A stretch of 64,000 nucleotides of DNA from Girardinichthys multiradiatus (Eukaryota > Chordata > Actinopteri > Cyprinodontiformes > Goodeidae), in assembly GCF_021462225.1 (NCBI RefSeq), contig NC_061817.1:12384204-12448203 (forward strand), read 5' to 3'. The notes below the pieces were generated by a model. That model was not told the DNA's origin. It made no database searches and worked only from the letters and a program-made list of their open reading frames with translations. Made by a program: the position numbers and the translations under genes. Position 1 is the first letter of the stretch, and every line of letters begins with the position of its first letter. Positions 21,367-54,094 of this stretch are shown here, one piece after another.

Positions 21367-22974
21367 AAGGTCCTTCTCAAAATATTAGCATATTGTGATA
21401 AAGTTCATTATTTTCCATAATGTCATGATGAAAATTTAACATTCATATATTTTAGATTCATTGCACACTAACTGAAATATTTCAGGTCTTTTATTGTCTT
21501 AATACGGATGATTTTGGCATACAGCTCATGAAAACCCAAAAGTCCTATCTCACAAAATTAGCATATCATTAAAAGGGTCTCTAAACGAGCTATGAACCTA
21601 ATCATCTGAATCAACGAGTTAACTCTAAACACCTGCAAAAGATTCCTGAGGCCTTTAAAACTCCCAGCCTGGTTCATCACTCAAAACCCCAATCATGGGT
21701 AAGACTGCCGACCTGACTGCTGTCCAGAAGGCCACTATTGACACCCTCAAGCAAGAGGGTAAGACACAGAAAGAAATTTCTGAACGAATAGGCTGTTCCC
21801 AGAGTGCTGTATCAAGGCACCTCAGTGGGAAGTCTGTGGGAAGGAAAAAGTGTGGCAGAAAACGCTGCACAACGAGAAGAGGTGACCGGACCCTGAGGAA
21901 GATTGTGGAGAAGGACCGATTCCAGACCTTGGGGGACCTGCGGAAGCAGTGGACTGAGTCTGGAGTAGAAACATCCAGAGCCACCGTGCACAGGCGTGTG
22001 CAGGAAATGGGCTACAGGTGCCGCATTCCCCAGGTCAAGCCACTTTTGAACCAGAAACAGCGGCAGAAGCGCCTGACCTGAGCTACAGAGAAGCAGCACT
22101 GGACTGTTGCTCAGTGGTCCAAAGTACTTTTTTCGGATGAAAGCAAATTCTGCATGTCATTCGGAAATCAAGGTGCCAGAGTCTGGAGGAAGACTGGGGA
22201 GAAGGAAATGCCAAAATGCCAGAAGTCCAGTGTCAAGTACCCACAGTCAGTGATGGTCTGGGGTGCCGTGTCAGCTGCTGGTGTTGGTCCACTGTGTTTT
22301 ATCAAGGGCAGGGTCAATGCAGCTAGCTATCAGGAGATTTTGGAGCACTTCATGCTTCCATCTGCTGAAAAGCTTTATGGAGATGAAGATTTCATTTTTC
22401 AGCACGACCTGGCACCTGTTCACAGTGCCAAAACCACTGGTAAATGGTTACTGACCATGGTATCACTGTGCTCAATTGGCCTGCCAACTCTCCTGACCTG
22501 AACCCCATAGAAAATCTGTGGGATATTGTGAAGAGAACGTTGAGAGACTCAAGACCCAACACTCTGGATGAGCTAAAGGCCGCTATCGAAGCATCCTGGG
22601 CCTCCATAAGACCTCAGCAGTGCCACAGGCTGATTGCCTCCATGCCACGCCGCATTGAAGCAGTCATTTCTGCCAAAGGATTCCCGACCAAGTATTGAGT
22701 GCATAACTGTACATGATTATTTGAAGGTTGACGTTTTTTGTATTAAAAACACTTTTCTTTTATTGGTCGGATGAAATATGCTAATTTTGTGAGATAGGAA
22801 TTTTGGGTTTTCATGAGCTGTATGCCAAAATCATCCGTATTAAGACAATAAAAGACCTGAATATTTCAGTTAGTGTGCAATGAATCTAAAATATATGAAT
22901 GTTAAATTTTCATCATGACATTATGGAAAATAATGAACTTTATCACAATATGCTAATATTTTGAGAAGGACCTG
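21367..22974 (+). mobile_element. Tc1-like (DD34E) transposon, copy 3, dead
   Basis: A 1608-bp element with TA on both sides (21365-21366 and 22975-22976). The first base is A instead of C (aaggtcc). Long inverted repeats are intact. It lies in the same orientation as copy 2, about 940 bp away. Confidence 0.94.
21695..22698 (+). pseudogene. Broken Tc1-like transposase
   Basis: The frame starts normally and is open to 22081, where the Trp codon of the TWATEK segment has become TGA. A one-base deletion near 22445 (GGTAAATGGTTACTG against GGTAAATGGTTTACTG in the other copies) shifts the frame before the catalytic glutamate. The remaining coding sequence is otherwise very like copies 1 and 2. 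The TGA is also present at the same codon in copy 4 at 34.1-35.7 kb. Confidence 0.92.
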
Positions 22975-24269
22975 TATTTCTGAAATCGCACACACACACC
23001 ACAGGCCCACCACACTGCAACAAGAGACTTACTTCACAAACATGAGGTTGTGGTTGTGTGAGGTGTGCAGGTGGGACAGCTGGATGGTCTGCCATTCTTC
23101 TCATTGTGTCTAGAGAAGCCGGGGTCCTGGGCACATGTCTCCTATGGACGTACGGTGTCACCAGTGCCTTGCCTAGCTCCTCAAGGAAATGTTGCCTGTT
23201 TTGGAGCTTCCTCTGGTTCCAGTCTGGGTTGACTGCCATCCAGATTGTAAACGCATTATAGGCTGAGACATCCAGCATGTTGTAAAGGATCACGAGTGGC
23301 CACTGGGGCATTCTTCTTTGACAGCTGTAGCAGGCCAGCAGCTTGTCTAGGTTGTCTACCCCTCCTTTGGTGGCCTTGTAGTCAAGCATGACCTCTGGCT
23401 TGCGGTCCTTCCTGGAACTTATTGCTCTATCCCTGTGAAGAGTGCTCATGAGCACCAGATTTGTTTTATTTTTTTGGTATGTAAGATACCAGGGCAGTGT
23501 TGGCTGTGAACATAAAGTTGGAGGAATGGACTGGCCTTTTCTTGACAGTTAGAACCTCAAGTGGAAACTTCGTCCTATTTTTTTTTATTGTTCCATTGTC
23601 AGATTTTTTGTGAGAAGCTACTGTTCCGGGTTTTATGAGGTGAAGAAATTGTTACAGGTAATGTTGTGGCCACTGAGGCCTTGTGATTATATCTAGCACC
23701 ACTCGTGCCCCTTGTTTTTTTTGCAGCAGCTCTTCCTTCTGGCTTTCTTGTATAAATTTGCATGTTCCACGCATAAAATGAAACAGCATCACAGGCAGCC
23801 CAGATTTTGATGCCATACCTTGCTGGTTTTGAGGGCATATACTGCCTGAAAGGACAGTGGCCTCTAAACCCCACATGCTGTTCGTCCACAGTTACATTGG
23901 GCCCAGGGTTGTAAAGGTGGGCAAGCCGGTCCTTCCACTGGTCCCACACAGTGCGGATTGCTGCCAACTTGTCTCCCCGCCGTTTAAAAGGTTGTCAAAT
24001 CTGATGATTCTTGAGAATACATGGAAGCTCTTCAGAGACATTGTGGCTCAAAAATTTGATCCGAAGACCATATGAAGAATGTGAATGTGTGGGGTATAGT
24101 AGCATGTGTGCTAAATAATTTTTTTTGTTTGTACATGTTTATCACACAAAATAATAAGGCCACTGCATTTCAGGTAGAAAAATAATTATATATGTACCTT
24201 TTTTCTTCTTGTAAAAATTGAAAATGAGTCAATTTGACCAGAATACCATACAAGGGTTAATGACAATAA

Positions 24270-24665
24270 ATTAAGGATGCACTGATTGCTTGGCCAGCCG
24301 ATCGATTGACCCCGCTTGCCTTAATTTTGGGTGATTGGTGATCGACCGAGACTTACATGTGAAACCGATCTTATTCACCGATCTTATCTGCACCTGCAAA
24401 GGTCTGAAAATCCCCGACTGTCCCTTTTTGCTCTGCCGTGAGAGAGGGATGACTGACAGACCCACCCACCAGGTCACAACGTCTGCAGGTGCGTGGTTCG
24501 CAACTGTTGACAACATAAGACTGGAACATGGAAGGTGTGTTGTGACCTTATGACCCCTGACAGTGTCAGTTATAAAGAAAATCGGTATCGGTCAAAGTCG
24601 GAATCAGCAGGTCAGTCTTTTTAAAGAACGGTAATCGGCCAGAAAACTGCATTTGGGGCAGCCCT
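24270..24665. mobile_element. Unclassified dispersed repeat
   Basis: Begins 'aaggatgcactgattgcttgg' and ends near 'tttggggcagccctac', with repeated 'ccgatcttat', 'aatcggtatcggtc' and 'aatcggcc' phrases. This kind of 'atgcaccgat...cggtatcgg' repeat is common in teleosts. I could not pair terminal repeats. Confidence 0.45.
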
Positions 24666-24879
24666 ACTCTGATGATTCATTTATTTAATAGACAAAAGAT
24701 ATTAATTATTACTTATTACTATTATTATTGTTATAACCGAGTCATGGTTACAGTAAAATAAAAGCCCTTGCTTTCAATTCCCGCGCTTAAAAGTGTTCGA
24801 TTTAGATTATTCCAAAATAAAAAAGTGCCTTTTAAGCTAATGTGTCAGGGCAAATCCTATTAATATTTTACAGTACTCC

Positions 24880-25510
24880 GTTTAAACCGGGTTCCCATCC
24901 CCCCACATCAGCTTCTCGTTCATTCGGGCATGTAAACGCGGAGCCTGTCATACGCAGCAGGGGGCGCTGCTGAGTAGCACAGCGCTGCTCAGAGAGACGG
25001 ATGAGGGGGGTTAGTAGGAAAAAAACCAGCTGGGTAGGTCGCTCTTTGTTTCTGAATAGGGGGAAAATCAAGAGACGCTGCCACCGGTTACAACCCAAAT
25101 ATCAACATTCACATCTTGTGTAAGTACTTTAAGTGATTTTATCTGTATTGTTTATCTATGTTTGAACGTTTTTGTTTTGGTATACACGAGCTCTAGTGGA
25201 TTCTTTCTTAGAGGAAAAGCCTGACCGACATTACAGTAGCGCTGCTGTGGCGCGGCAGAGCGCAATGAATGAAAATTGGTTTAGGAGAAGAACGGAGCGG
25301 CGAGCCAAGAGTACGGAAGGCGCATGGGATCAATCAGCTCTCACGATGAGTGATGCTCCAGACTTTCACATCGCATCAAATATGTCGCTAAAAAGGCTCG
25401 TTTTTCCTACTAACTGGCCTGGCAGAGCATGGCCGGGGAAGGCTAGCCGAACTAGCTCGCTAGCATGTTCGCAATCGTCAGCTTCTGATGTTGTTGCTTA
25501 GGTTTGTACT
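24880..25510 (+). promoter_or_regulatory. smarca4: CpG-rich promoter region and untranslated exon 1 of smarca4
   Basis: CpG dinucleotides are dense here against an AT-rich surround. A donor CTTGT|GTAAGT ends a possible untranslated exon at 25119. The next exon starts after an acceptor at 26600 and holds the start codon at 26643. No TATA box is evident, as expected for a housekeeping CpG-island promoter. A CTCF-like motif sits at 24955-24970. An open stretch at 25172-25501 has no recognisable motif and ends by a second possible donor (ttag|gtttgt), so alternative first exons are possible. Confidence 0.55.
24953..24971 (+). promoter_or_regulatory. CTCF-like motif
   Basis: The string 'cgcagcagggggcgctgct' is a close fit to the CTCF core CCASYAGRKGGCR. 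Its position at the smarca4 CpG island is typical of occupied sites. Binding is inferred only. Confidence 0.45.
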
Positions 25511-26600
25511 TCAGCAAACTGCTCTGAGTCAGCTGTTATCTTTACAGCTTTATCCATGACAATTATTCAACTGAACTAGATGTAGAGTTGTTATAAAAGA
25601 GCTGGTAGAACATTCAGTCAATGCTGCAGTTCAGACAAAGGGTTTAAATAGTCTCAATGTAACCTTATCTCTGAAAGCCGGCTAGGCCCAGCTAACATTA
25701 GCAATGTCTAAAACAGTTTAAATGGGTGAAAACCGGTACTGACTTGTATGTGTAAACACAGTAACAATAAAAGGGGTGATGCTTTTAATTTTATTTCTCA
25801 TACGCTTCTGTTTACGTCCGTTTGTAGCTTAGTTGAATAAAAGGCCTCTTAGTTCCCCCCCCCCCTCTCTATTGTTTTGTTACACAAAGGGACATTTAAA
25901 CAACTTCTGTCACATTAGCAGATCCTTCAACCTTAAACTTGTCGATGCAGCCTCTGCAGCTGTCCACCTGTCTGGGTTTTGACGTATAGAAAAGGACGTG
26001 GCGATATAAGGACATCAGGGATCTCATTTTATGCTTCCGATAAATTCAGATCGAAGTGGTGCAGACGAATAATATAAAGCATTATCTAAGAAACTTTCAG
26101 TACGCAAGAAGTATGGAAAAAAAAAAAAAGAAAAATATATTCTTTTCCAGATTTTATTCCTTATTCATGTGAAAAAAGTATCCATCTTTCTGTCTGCTGA
26201 TCTATATCTCTGCCTTTTTGTCCACCCACCCATCCATCAATCCATCCATCCATAAATCCACTTTGTATTCAGAACTTGACCACTGCAGACATATCTACCA
26301 AAAAGGAAAACAGAAGTTTGGTGTTTATACCTCAAAAATGGCTGAGAAGGCACTGAGAACTGTGGAAGTTTAAATTAGGACGGTACCCTGTGATGATAGT
26401 TTGTTTATATTTATATCCTTTTGTCAAGAGACCAATCATTCACTTTTTAAGAAGGAAAAAAGAGAGACAAGATGGATGCATTAGTACAGTCTTTTACATA
26501 TTTAAGCTTCACCGTATTAATAATATTGCTAAGCGTAGTTGTCAACAAGAGTTGTTTATCCCAATCTTGGCCATGTTTTCTACTTGTTTCTGTTCTTTAG
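25511..26600. other. smarca4 intron 1
   Basis: Contains a short C run at about 25855-25865, an A-rich run near 26115 and a 'ccatccat' microsatellite at about 26226-26252. No gene recognised. Confidence 0.5.
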
Positions 26601-26639
26601 GGGTACAAACTGCTGCCACACATTCCCAGTTTCTCCTGA

Positions 26640-47120
<20,481 letters not shown>

Positions 47121-47717
47121 AGTTAACCTTGAGTGCTTGACTTGACTTTATATTTTACTAGATACAACAGGGAGGCGGCCAGTGGAAAGGCCTAGTTTTA
47201 CCTAGATGAGCTGTTTTTTTGTTTGTTTTTGTGAGACAGTTGTCATTTAAGTATACCATTAATTAAAAAAAATTAAATATGAAAGCTATGAACCATCTAC
47301 TTCATATTTAAACCATATCCCCTTATGATTGGTAGTGTCTCTTTGCTTTGTTTGCTTTCTCCTGTAAGTGGAACCTTGGCGGAGCCTGACTTATCATGGA
47401 CTGATCGGGGCCAACAAAGCAGCTGTACTTTTATTTTTAATATTTTTTATTTGAAGTGACATTAATTGTGTCGTCTTATACTTTGAGACAAAGTGTACTG
47501 CATTCCTTGAAGTCCCTTTTGGATGCATGTTTTGCGTGTCTGTGGAAATGCACCTGGTAGTGTCTTCACTATTATCTCTGTATTTAATTTAATGACTACA
47601 ACGGGATCACGGTACATCCCATCCTGCGCCTCCTCCCTCTCAGGTCAAGTATGTAAAGGGAGGGGGAGGGATAGGACCTTTTTTCTCGTGTCACTGTCAC
47701 TGGATTCCATAAAGTAC

Positions 47718-47723
47718 AATAAA
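47718..47723 (+). terminator. smarca4: Probable smarca4 polyadenylation signal
   Basis: AATAAA about 600 bp after the stop codon, in 'aaagtacaataaagacgtc'. No earlier canonical signal seen in the 3' region. Confidence 0.6.
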
Positions 47724-47829
47724 GACGTCTCAATTTACGCATTATTCTTGATCTAGTGCATCACTCTAATATCCCTTTTAAAGAAAGATTCAGGGCAACC
47801 AGTTGTGATCAGAGGTCACCAACCAAGTA

Positions 47830-48240
47830 GTGTAATTTAGAGAGTAGTTGGAGAACATCAGTGAACCAACAGAAACATGAAGATTGAGAAACATATCATA
47901 CGGGTCAAAGTGAAAGTTAGAGTGAAGTTTAAAGCAGGGTTGGGGTTTTCAAAAAATATTTCAAGATTTAAAACGTCTCTCAAATCTCTTCAATCCATCA
48001 TCAGAAAATGGAGAGGGTAATATAAATCTCAAAACCTACCTATGTGGCACCTGTACTGAACTGCAGGGTAAGGAGACACAGACAAGAGGGTTCATTGTAT
48101 CTGTGGGGGAGCTGCAGAGATCAACAGCTCGAGTGGGAGGATCTGTTGACTGCACAACAGAAATCTGGCCTTCATTGAATAGTAGCAGGAAGAAAGCCAT
48201 AGTTGAAAGAAATCCGTCACAAGTCCCTGTTGAAGCCATG
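47830..48240 (+). mobile_element. Decayed Tc1-like relic
   Basis: Phrases such as 'agtttaaagcagggttggggt', 'ttcaatccatcatcagaaa', 'gagctgcagagatcaacagc' and 'aagaaagccatagttgaaag' line up with the N-terminal half of an old teleost Tc1 transposase. Confidence 0.7.
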
Positions 48241-48477
48241 TCGGGGATACAGCAACATATGGGAGAGGGTACTCTAGGGGAAATCCTCCAGAAAGTAGGT
48301 TATGTGAAAACTCTGGGTTCTCTAATTCAGGAAGCACTGGATTTTCTTTTTCATAACTCTGATTCTGTAAGAGAAAACCTGGAGCTCACAGAGTCCAAAT
48401 CAAAGCATATTACCCTGGGAACACAATATTATGATAACCTGTTCGCTAGTTTAAGTTTAGAAGCCAATGCTGAGTGA
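48230..48477 (+). other. Unrecognised peptide-coding stretch
   Basis: After the Tc1 relic an open frame continues with EAMSGIQQHMGEGTLGEILQ, then a leucine-rich, helical-looking segment (TLGSLIQEALDFLFHNSDSV) and a TAIL-less end at ...SLSLEANAE. It is not transposase. I do not recognise it. It could be a captured exon, a chance open stretch or a piece of a pseudogene. No splice signals clearly frame it. Confidence 0.25.
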
Positions 48478-48914
48478 AGTATACAGCTATTATTTCATGT
48501 CAACATCTTGTATGAATTGGTTGTATTTAACAAAATGCGCAGTGATGTTAATAGACTCGACTGATCCCTGTAGCGACTGCATCTGTCCACTAGGTGGCCT
48601 TATGAGAACGTGTTACTGCGTCCTTACTGCTTTAACAGTCTGCGGGTCTCAATTACATGTTAGGAGGAATCAAATAACCATCTTTTTCTTTTATTTATTT
48701 TTTTTGTTTGGTAGAACTTTAACACGTCTTCATTTGAAAATGTTTCAACTCTATTTAAAAAATGCAGTTAGAATAACGTCATTGTTTTTATCCGGTCATG
48801 TTGGTCAGCTATTTATTGTGCTCTTGATTATCTTTATAGTGGACATAACACTAACGTGAAGTTAGTCTAATACCTCTGAAGACCATGTAGTATACCTAGA
48901 TTTAAAACGATGAG

Positions 48915-50690
48915 GCTACTGTTCTGGGTCAGAAGTTTACATGCAAGCCTAATGGGCATGATTGTAATAATTATTTCCAGCTATTATTGATGTATTTGAA
49001 CCTTTTTTTTTTTTGGGTGGAATGATTATACAATAATATAATGTCCATCCATCCATTATATATACCGGTTGTCCTTGCATTGTCTTAGTGGGGGCTGGGG
49101 CCTATATCCAGGGGTCATTGGGCAAGAAGTGGTGTACACCCTGGACAGGTATAGTAATTGAAGTGAGTTTTAAAAACAAGACATTTTAATTCATTGTGAC
49201 TTTTCCTCTATTCCTGGCTGGATCATTTATATTTAAAGAATTAGGAGAGTTCATTGATTTGGGTTTAGGATCATTGTCGTTTTGGTCCACCCAACTGTGT
49301 CAGCCATCTGACTGAAGAATAACCCAGGAATTACAAAGGCTTCAGCTTGCCATGAAACATAATCTGTTGGAACAACAGTCTGACAAATTTAACATCAACA
49401 GGGATTTAGAGGGTACCAACCAAGAAGTGACACCTATAACCTTAGTTAAAAACTGTAAACATGGGCAAGTCAACTGCTTCTGGAGAACCATTTTATGTTC
49501 AGAGGAGACAAAGATTGAGCTGTGGAACCAACTGTCACACATGGTGGTGGCAGCATCATGCTATGGGGCCATAATGCAGGTGCATTAAGCCAGGCAGATA
49601 GATTAACAAGGAAAAATAACTTACTAAACTTCACTTGAAATCAACAAGTAGACATTGAAATGTTGGACACAGCTGGATGTTCCGACAGGACAATAATGCC
49701 AAATACACATCGAAACTGGTTTTTGAAAAGCCAAGACCTCAACTATACCATCGCAGACCTTTAATTTTTCCCTTATGAAGTCACTCTTTTGTAGATGCTT
49801 GGACTAACTTTAATGCTTAAATAGAAAATCTCTAAATCTTCTGCTTTCTGGCCTTCACCTGAAGGTTTTGGGCCAAAGCTAACTGACATTTACAACTATC
49901 CAAAACTTTATTCACCTTGAAAAAAAAACTTGTTTAGTCTAAAGAGAAGTAAGCCCAGATAATGTTGCTGCCACCATCATGATTAACTATGTGTAGTGTT
50001 CTTTTGGTGACGTACCCTTTTGTTTTTATGCCAAATACCTTCTTGAATATGGTCCTAAAGTCCAGGTCTGGTTTTATTAGACTATAAAAGGGTTTTGGTG
50101 ATTTTATCCAGGACTGAGTGTTTTCTTTGTAAACAAGAATCCTGTCTTGCAACTCTACTTCTTAGTTGAGACATGTAGAGACTTCAGGAGATTGTTTTTA
50201 CACCTAGAAATCAACCAGAACCTGTTGAAAATTTCTGCAGCTCCTTCAGTGTTGCTGTTGGCAACTTGTCCGTCCAGTTTCAATCTTATCTTTTCTTCAG
50301 TTTTAGGAAAATTTTGCATGTATTATAATATCCCTGTGGTCCCATGTTTTCTCCTGTTAACCTCTGTGACATGGTGTATGTATATTGCTGAGGAACATAT
50401 ATTTTTACCCCTCTTCTTGACTGATTCCTTCTTACAATAAGATTCATTTTAGCGGTCGGGATCTTTCAACAAACTGTAGATGGAAATAAGGAAATATCAG
50501 AAAAGTCCTAGGGACCTCTGTACTTTGCTACAGGCTAACCAGGTTCACTAGAAATGGAGGCAGGTGTGAACTCAAGACAATTGAAGGCTGTAACTAAATC
50601 AAATAGGTGTCCACATTTATGCAACCAGACTACTGCAACATTTTGTTTTGTATATGTTTTCCTCTAATAAATTTTATTTTTTGCACATGG
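48915..50690 (+). mobile_element. Decayed Tc1-like relic, long
   Basis: Begins 'tctgggtcagaagtttacatg', typical of another old Tc1 family's end. It contains 'tggtggtggcagcatcatgc' and 'caggacaataatgccaaata' (DNDP segment), and ends in 'ccacatttatgcaaccagac' with an AT-rich end. Frames are lost. Confidence 0.6.
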
Positions 50691-51829
50691 TGTATATCAC
50701 ACTACTAGTGATTTATGATTGCCTCATTTTTTTCGAACAAAAACCTGCCATTTTAACCGCAGTATGTACTCTTTTTATATATTGAACTTGTATGGAAAAT
50801 TTTGACCCTTTGTGGAAAAGAGAGTAATCCATAATAAATTCCATCTTGTGCTCCCAATTCTTGCTACTAAAACCCAATTATTCTGCAATGAATTCAATAA
50901 ATCATTAAAAACCATAAATTAATCTAAACCTCTGACCATAACTGTATTCAGTGAACCCCTTCATAACCTGTGGAAGGAAATATTGACATGCTGGAAGAGA
51001 CTACTTCTACCAGGATGTTTCATATTAGGAGGTATCATCATCTTTTAGTTAGCTCAGTCCTTTCCCATTTTCATATCCAAAACCCCAGTCTTCTGTAAAG
51101 CCTATCTGTGTGAATTTCACTGGTCTTTTTCAGTCATTTATTTCTGTTTATTCTCAGCCACATGCCTTGGACTGTCATCTTTTGTAAATCAATACTACTG
51201 ACAGGCTGCTTCCATGATAAAAAAACACTCCTTTTCAACGCCATCCACTGTGCCGTGACACATCCACAGACTTTTCTCCTTCAGTTGATTCAGTTACCGT
51301 CTCGGAGCACGAGCCTTAACACTTGCAAGTGTCTGAGGCCCAACGCTAGCTTTTAAAGGAGCCCTCCACTCAACAAGTAAAATCATTTTCTTTTTTCCCA
51401 ATTTAGCAAGTTTTTATCCATTCCACCACCAATTCATAGTTTTCTCCTGCAAAAAAAACAAAACACAAAAACCTAGAGTACCATCACTAAATCAAAGTTG
51501 TCTTTTTCCTTTAGGTAGGCAGCATGTTCTTTGTTCACTCACAAATGTGAGTCATTTGTTTTGCTTTGCAACTCACTGTGCTGTAAAAACACAATTCCCA
51601 CTTCAACTTTTGGAATGCAGTAGGAAACACAATTACATCTGGGAGAACCTGATTTGACATTCACAGTTGGCAATCACAAAAAAACAGTTACAACCAACAA
51701 TAGAGCCTTAAAGATTTTCAAACGGCTGGGAGAGAAATCTAACTGGCAGAACCAGACAATGTTTGCTCATTATGTCGAGGCGCAGTGGGGACATCGGTTG
51801 CAGCGGCTGGGTGTGACACATCAGCCCTG
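50691..51829. other. Intergenic sequence
   Basis: No gene, RNA or clear repeat recognised. Confidence 0.4.
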
Positions 51830-53860
51830 CATTTTTCTACAATTTGTGCCATTACAACCAGAAACTAATGTATTTTAACAGGATTTTATGTGATAGGGCA
51901 ACACAAAGTAGAACATAAACGTGAAGTGGAAGGAAAATGATGCATGCTTTTCATTTTTTTTTTTTACAATTTAAAATCTGAAAAGTATTCCTTTTAATTT
52001 GATACAAACTGAATAAAATCTAGTGTTACCAAGGGTTTTCGGAAGTCAGTTTTTGAAGTCCAGTCTTTGTGTAATTTATTCTGGGTGTAAACCCAGCTGC
52101 TCTGTGATGGCCTCTGAGGTCAGAGAAAATTAACAAACAAACAAAAGCACGAGGGGGCAAATATCTGGTAATGTGAAGACTCCGGCAACACTTGAAACAA
52201 CATTATTAGCAGACCAGTGTGTTTTAGCTTGTGGTCTTCATCAGGGTCACAGGGCCACAAGCCAAAACAAGTAGGAGAGCTACTAAAGTTGTTTCCTAGC
52301 ATTTTTAGTGTTGCTGGAGTCATCACATCACCAGATCTTCATTCAAATCAATTCAATTCAAATATACTTTATTAATCCCAAAGGGAAATTAAATGTTGTA
52401 GCTCATATTATGAAGGTTTCTTCAACGAGCCGTTGTAGATGCTGATGGCTGTGGGCAGGAAGGATCTCCTGTAGCGCTCCGTCTTACAGCACATCTGAAG
52501 AAGCCTCTGACTGAAGACACTCTGTTGTTGTAGGACAGTCTCATGAAGAGGATGCTCAGGGTTCTCCATAATGTTCTTCATTTTATGAAGAATCTGTCTT
52601 TCCACAATGATCTCCAGAGGTTCCAGAGGAGTCCCCAGAACAGAACCAGCCTTTTTTATCAGCTTGTTGAGTTTTTTTAAGTCCCTGGCTCTGATGCTGC
52701 TTCCCCAGCAGATGATGGTAGAAGAGATCACACTCTCCACAACAGACTTATAGAAGATATGCAGCATCTTGCTGCAAACACCAAAGGACCTAAGCTTCCT
52801 CAAGAAGTACAGTCTGCTCTGTCCCTTCTTGTAGACGGCTTCACAGTTGCATCTCCACTCTAGTCTGTTGTCCAGGTGAACACCGAGGTATTTATACTCC
52901 TCCACCACCTCCACTTCTTCTCCCATGATAGAAATAGTTTTTGACTTATTCCTGTTTCTCTTAAAATCTTCAATCATCTCCTTTGTTTTAGTCACGTTCA
53001 AAATGAGATGATTGTTTCCACACCATGCCACAAAGCGGTCCACCACCTTCCTGTACTCAGCTTCTTGTCCATCTCTGATATATCCCACAACTGCAGAATC
53101 ATCCGAGTATTTCTGCAGATGACAGGAGTCTGTCTTGTACTGGAAGTCTGAGGTGCACAGAGTGAAGAGGAATGGTGAGAGTACAGTCCCCTGTGGTGCT
53201 CCTGTGCTGTCATGGAAGCACATGGAAGTCATGGAAGAGTGGCAAGAAGGAGGCCAAAGGAAGTCTGATTTGCATTTTGCCGCAACCCACTAAGGGGTCC
53301 GAGCAAGCATGTGCAAGAGGGTCCTCTGGTCCATTTAGACCATAACTGAACCTTTTGTTTGACAATAAAAATGTGTGGCAGATAGCTAAATTCACCATCC
53401 CCAGCGTGAAACATGGTGGTGTCAGCATCATAATGTGGGAATGCAATTCTTCTGTAAGGACAGGAAAGCCGGATGGAGCTAAAAACACAGAATTCCTGGA
53501 AGAAAACATAGAAAAGGCTGCAAAAGACTGGGGACTGGGGAGGACAATGAGCCTAAGCGTTTTAAGCCAGCACTACAGTGGAACAGTTTAAATCAAGCAT
53601 ATTGATATGTTAGACTGGTCGAGTCAAGGTCCAGACTAAGGCAAGACTTTAAACTGCAGTTTACAGATGTGCAAAGTTGGTAAAGACACATCCCCAATAC
53701 ATGCAGCTCTAACTGCATCAAAAGGCCTACACTTTCAATATTTTTTTTCCGAAAAGATCATGTTACTCTATCACACAAAATAGGAGTTTGTGGTTATAAT
53801 GTGACTAAATATAAAAAAGCTTGAATATTTTTGCAAGACATTGTATGGATCTCAGCTTTG
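51830..53860 (+). mobile_element. Decayed Tc1-like relic split by a LINE
   Basis: The left part (51830 to about 52130) contains 'aaactgaataaaatctagtg' and 'gtgtaaacccagctgctctg', typical of the relic family's 5' region. The right part (53226-53860) contains 'catggaagagtggcaagaag', 'cgtgaaacatggtggtgtca' and 'tgcaagacattgtatgg'. The reverse-transcriptase fragment at 52.34-53.23 kb lies between them, so the LINE apparently inserted into the older DNA transposon. Confidence 0.55.
52340..53225 (-). mobile_element. 5'-truncated non-LTR retrotransposon (L2/CR1/Rex1 group)
   Basis: On the minus strand a 274-codon frame (53232 to 52408) encodes the later part of a reverse transcriptase. It has GAPQGTVLSPFLFTL, a YSDDS catalytic box (the usual family form is F/YxDD), KTKEMIEDF, a YKYLGVHLDNRLEW block and the C-terminal RYRRSFLPTAISIYN. 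A 3' untranslated stretch ends 'tgggattaataaagtatatt' plus 'tgaattgaatt'. The 5' end is missing, as is usual for LINE copies. The frame is open across the fragment, so the copy is fairly young. I place it in the L2/CR1/Rex1 group by these blocks, without finer assignment. Confidence 0.85.
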
Positions 53861-54094
53861 TTCCTTTCAAAATACACAAGACATTTCTCACTAACACTCA
53901 GTTTACCTAGCCAATCAGTGGTAAGGACAAAGAGAAGAAGAGGGAAATGTTTACTTTGCTACACTGAAACATGAGAATCAAGAAACAGCTCAGAGGTTAA
54001 CGGGTAACCCACACAGTGATCCAGTTTTGGCAGAGACCAGAAAATGTCCGTCAGTCCTCAATAAATGCAGCCCAGCATGCAGGTGGCAGGTGGC

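Larger units (their letters stand above)
18431..24062 (-). pseudogene. piggyBac-type transposase gene, decayed and interrupted
   Basis: PiggyBac transposases move elements at TTAA sites. On the minus strand the body runs from about 24062 to 23033. It has MSLKSFHVFSRIIRFDN, then a frameshift near 24.0 kb, then KLAAIRTVWDQW, LYNPGPNVTVDEQ (first catalytic Asp) and FRQYMPSKPARYGIKIW. Further frameshifts follow near 23.7 kb and in an A-run near 23.47 kb, before the segment KGGVDNLDKL. The conserved CDNFFTS block reads CNNFFTS followed by a stop, so a catalytic Asp is lost. The body ends HVCE|GTAAGT at 23033. A matching acceptor at 18818 leads in phase into VAAGGKRKSCEVCGPSKDTK with spaced CxxC pairs, the C-terminal cysteine-rich domain. 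The 4.2-kb gap holds Tc1 copies 2 and 3. It is clearly a pseudogene; whether it was ever a host gene is open. Confidence 0.85.
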
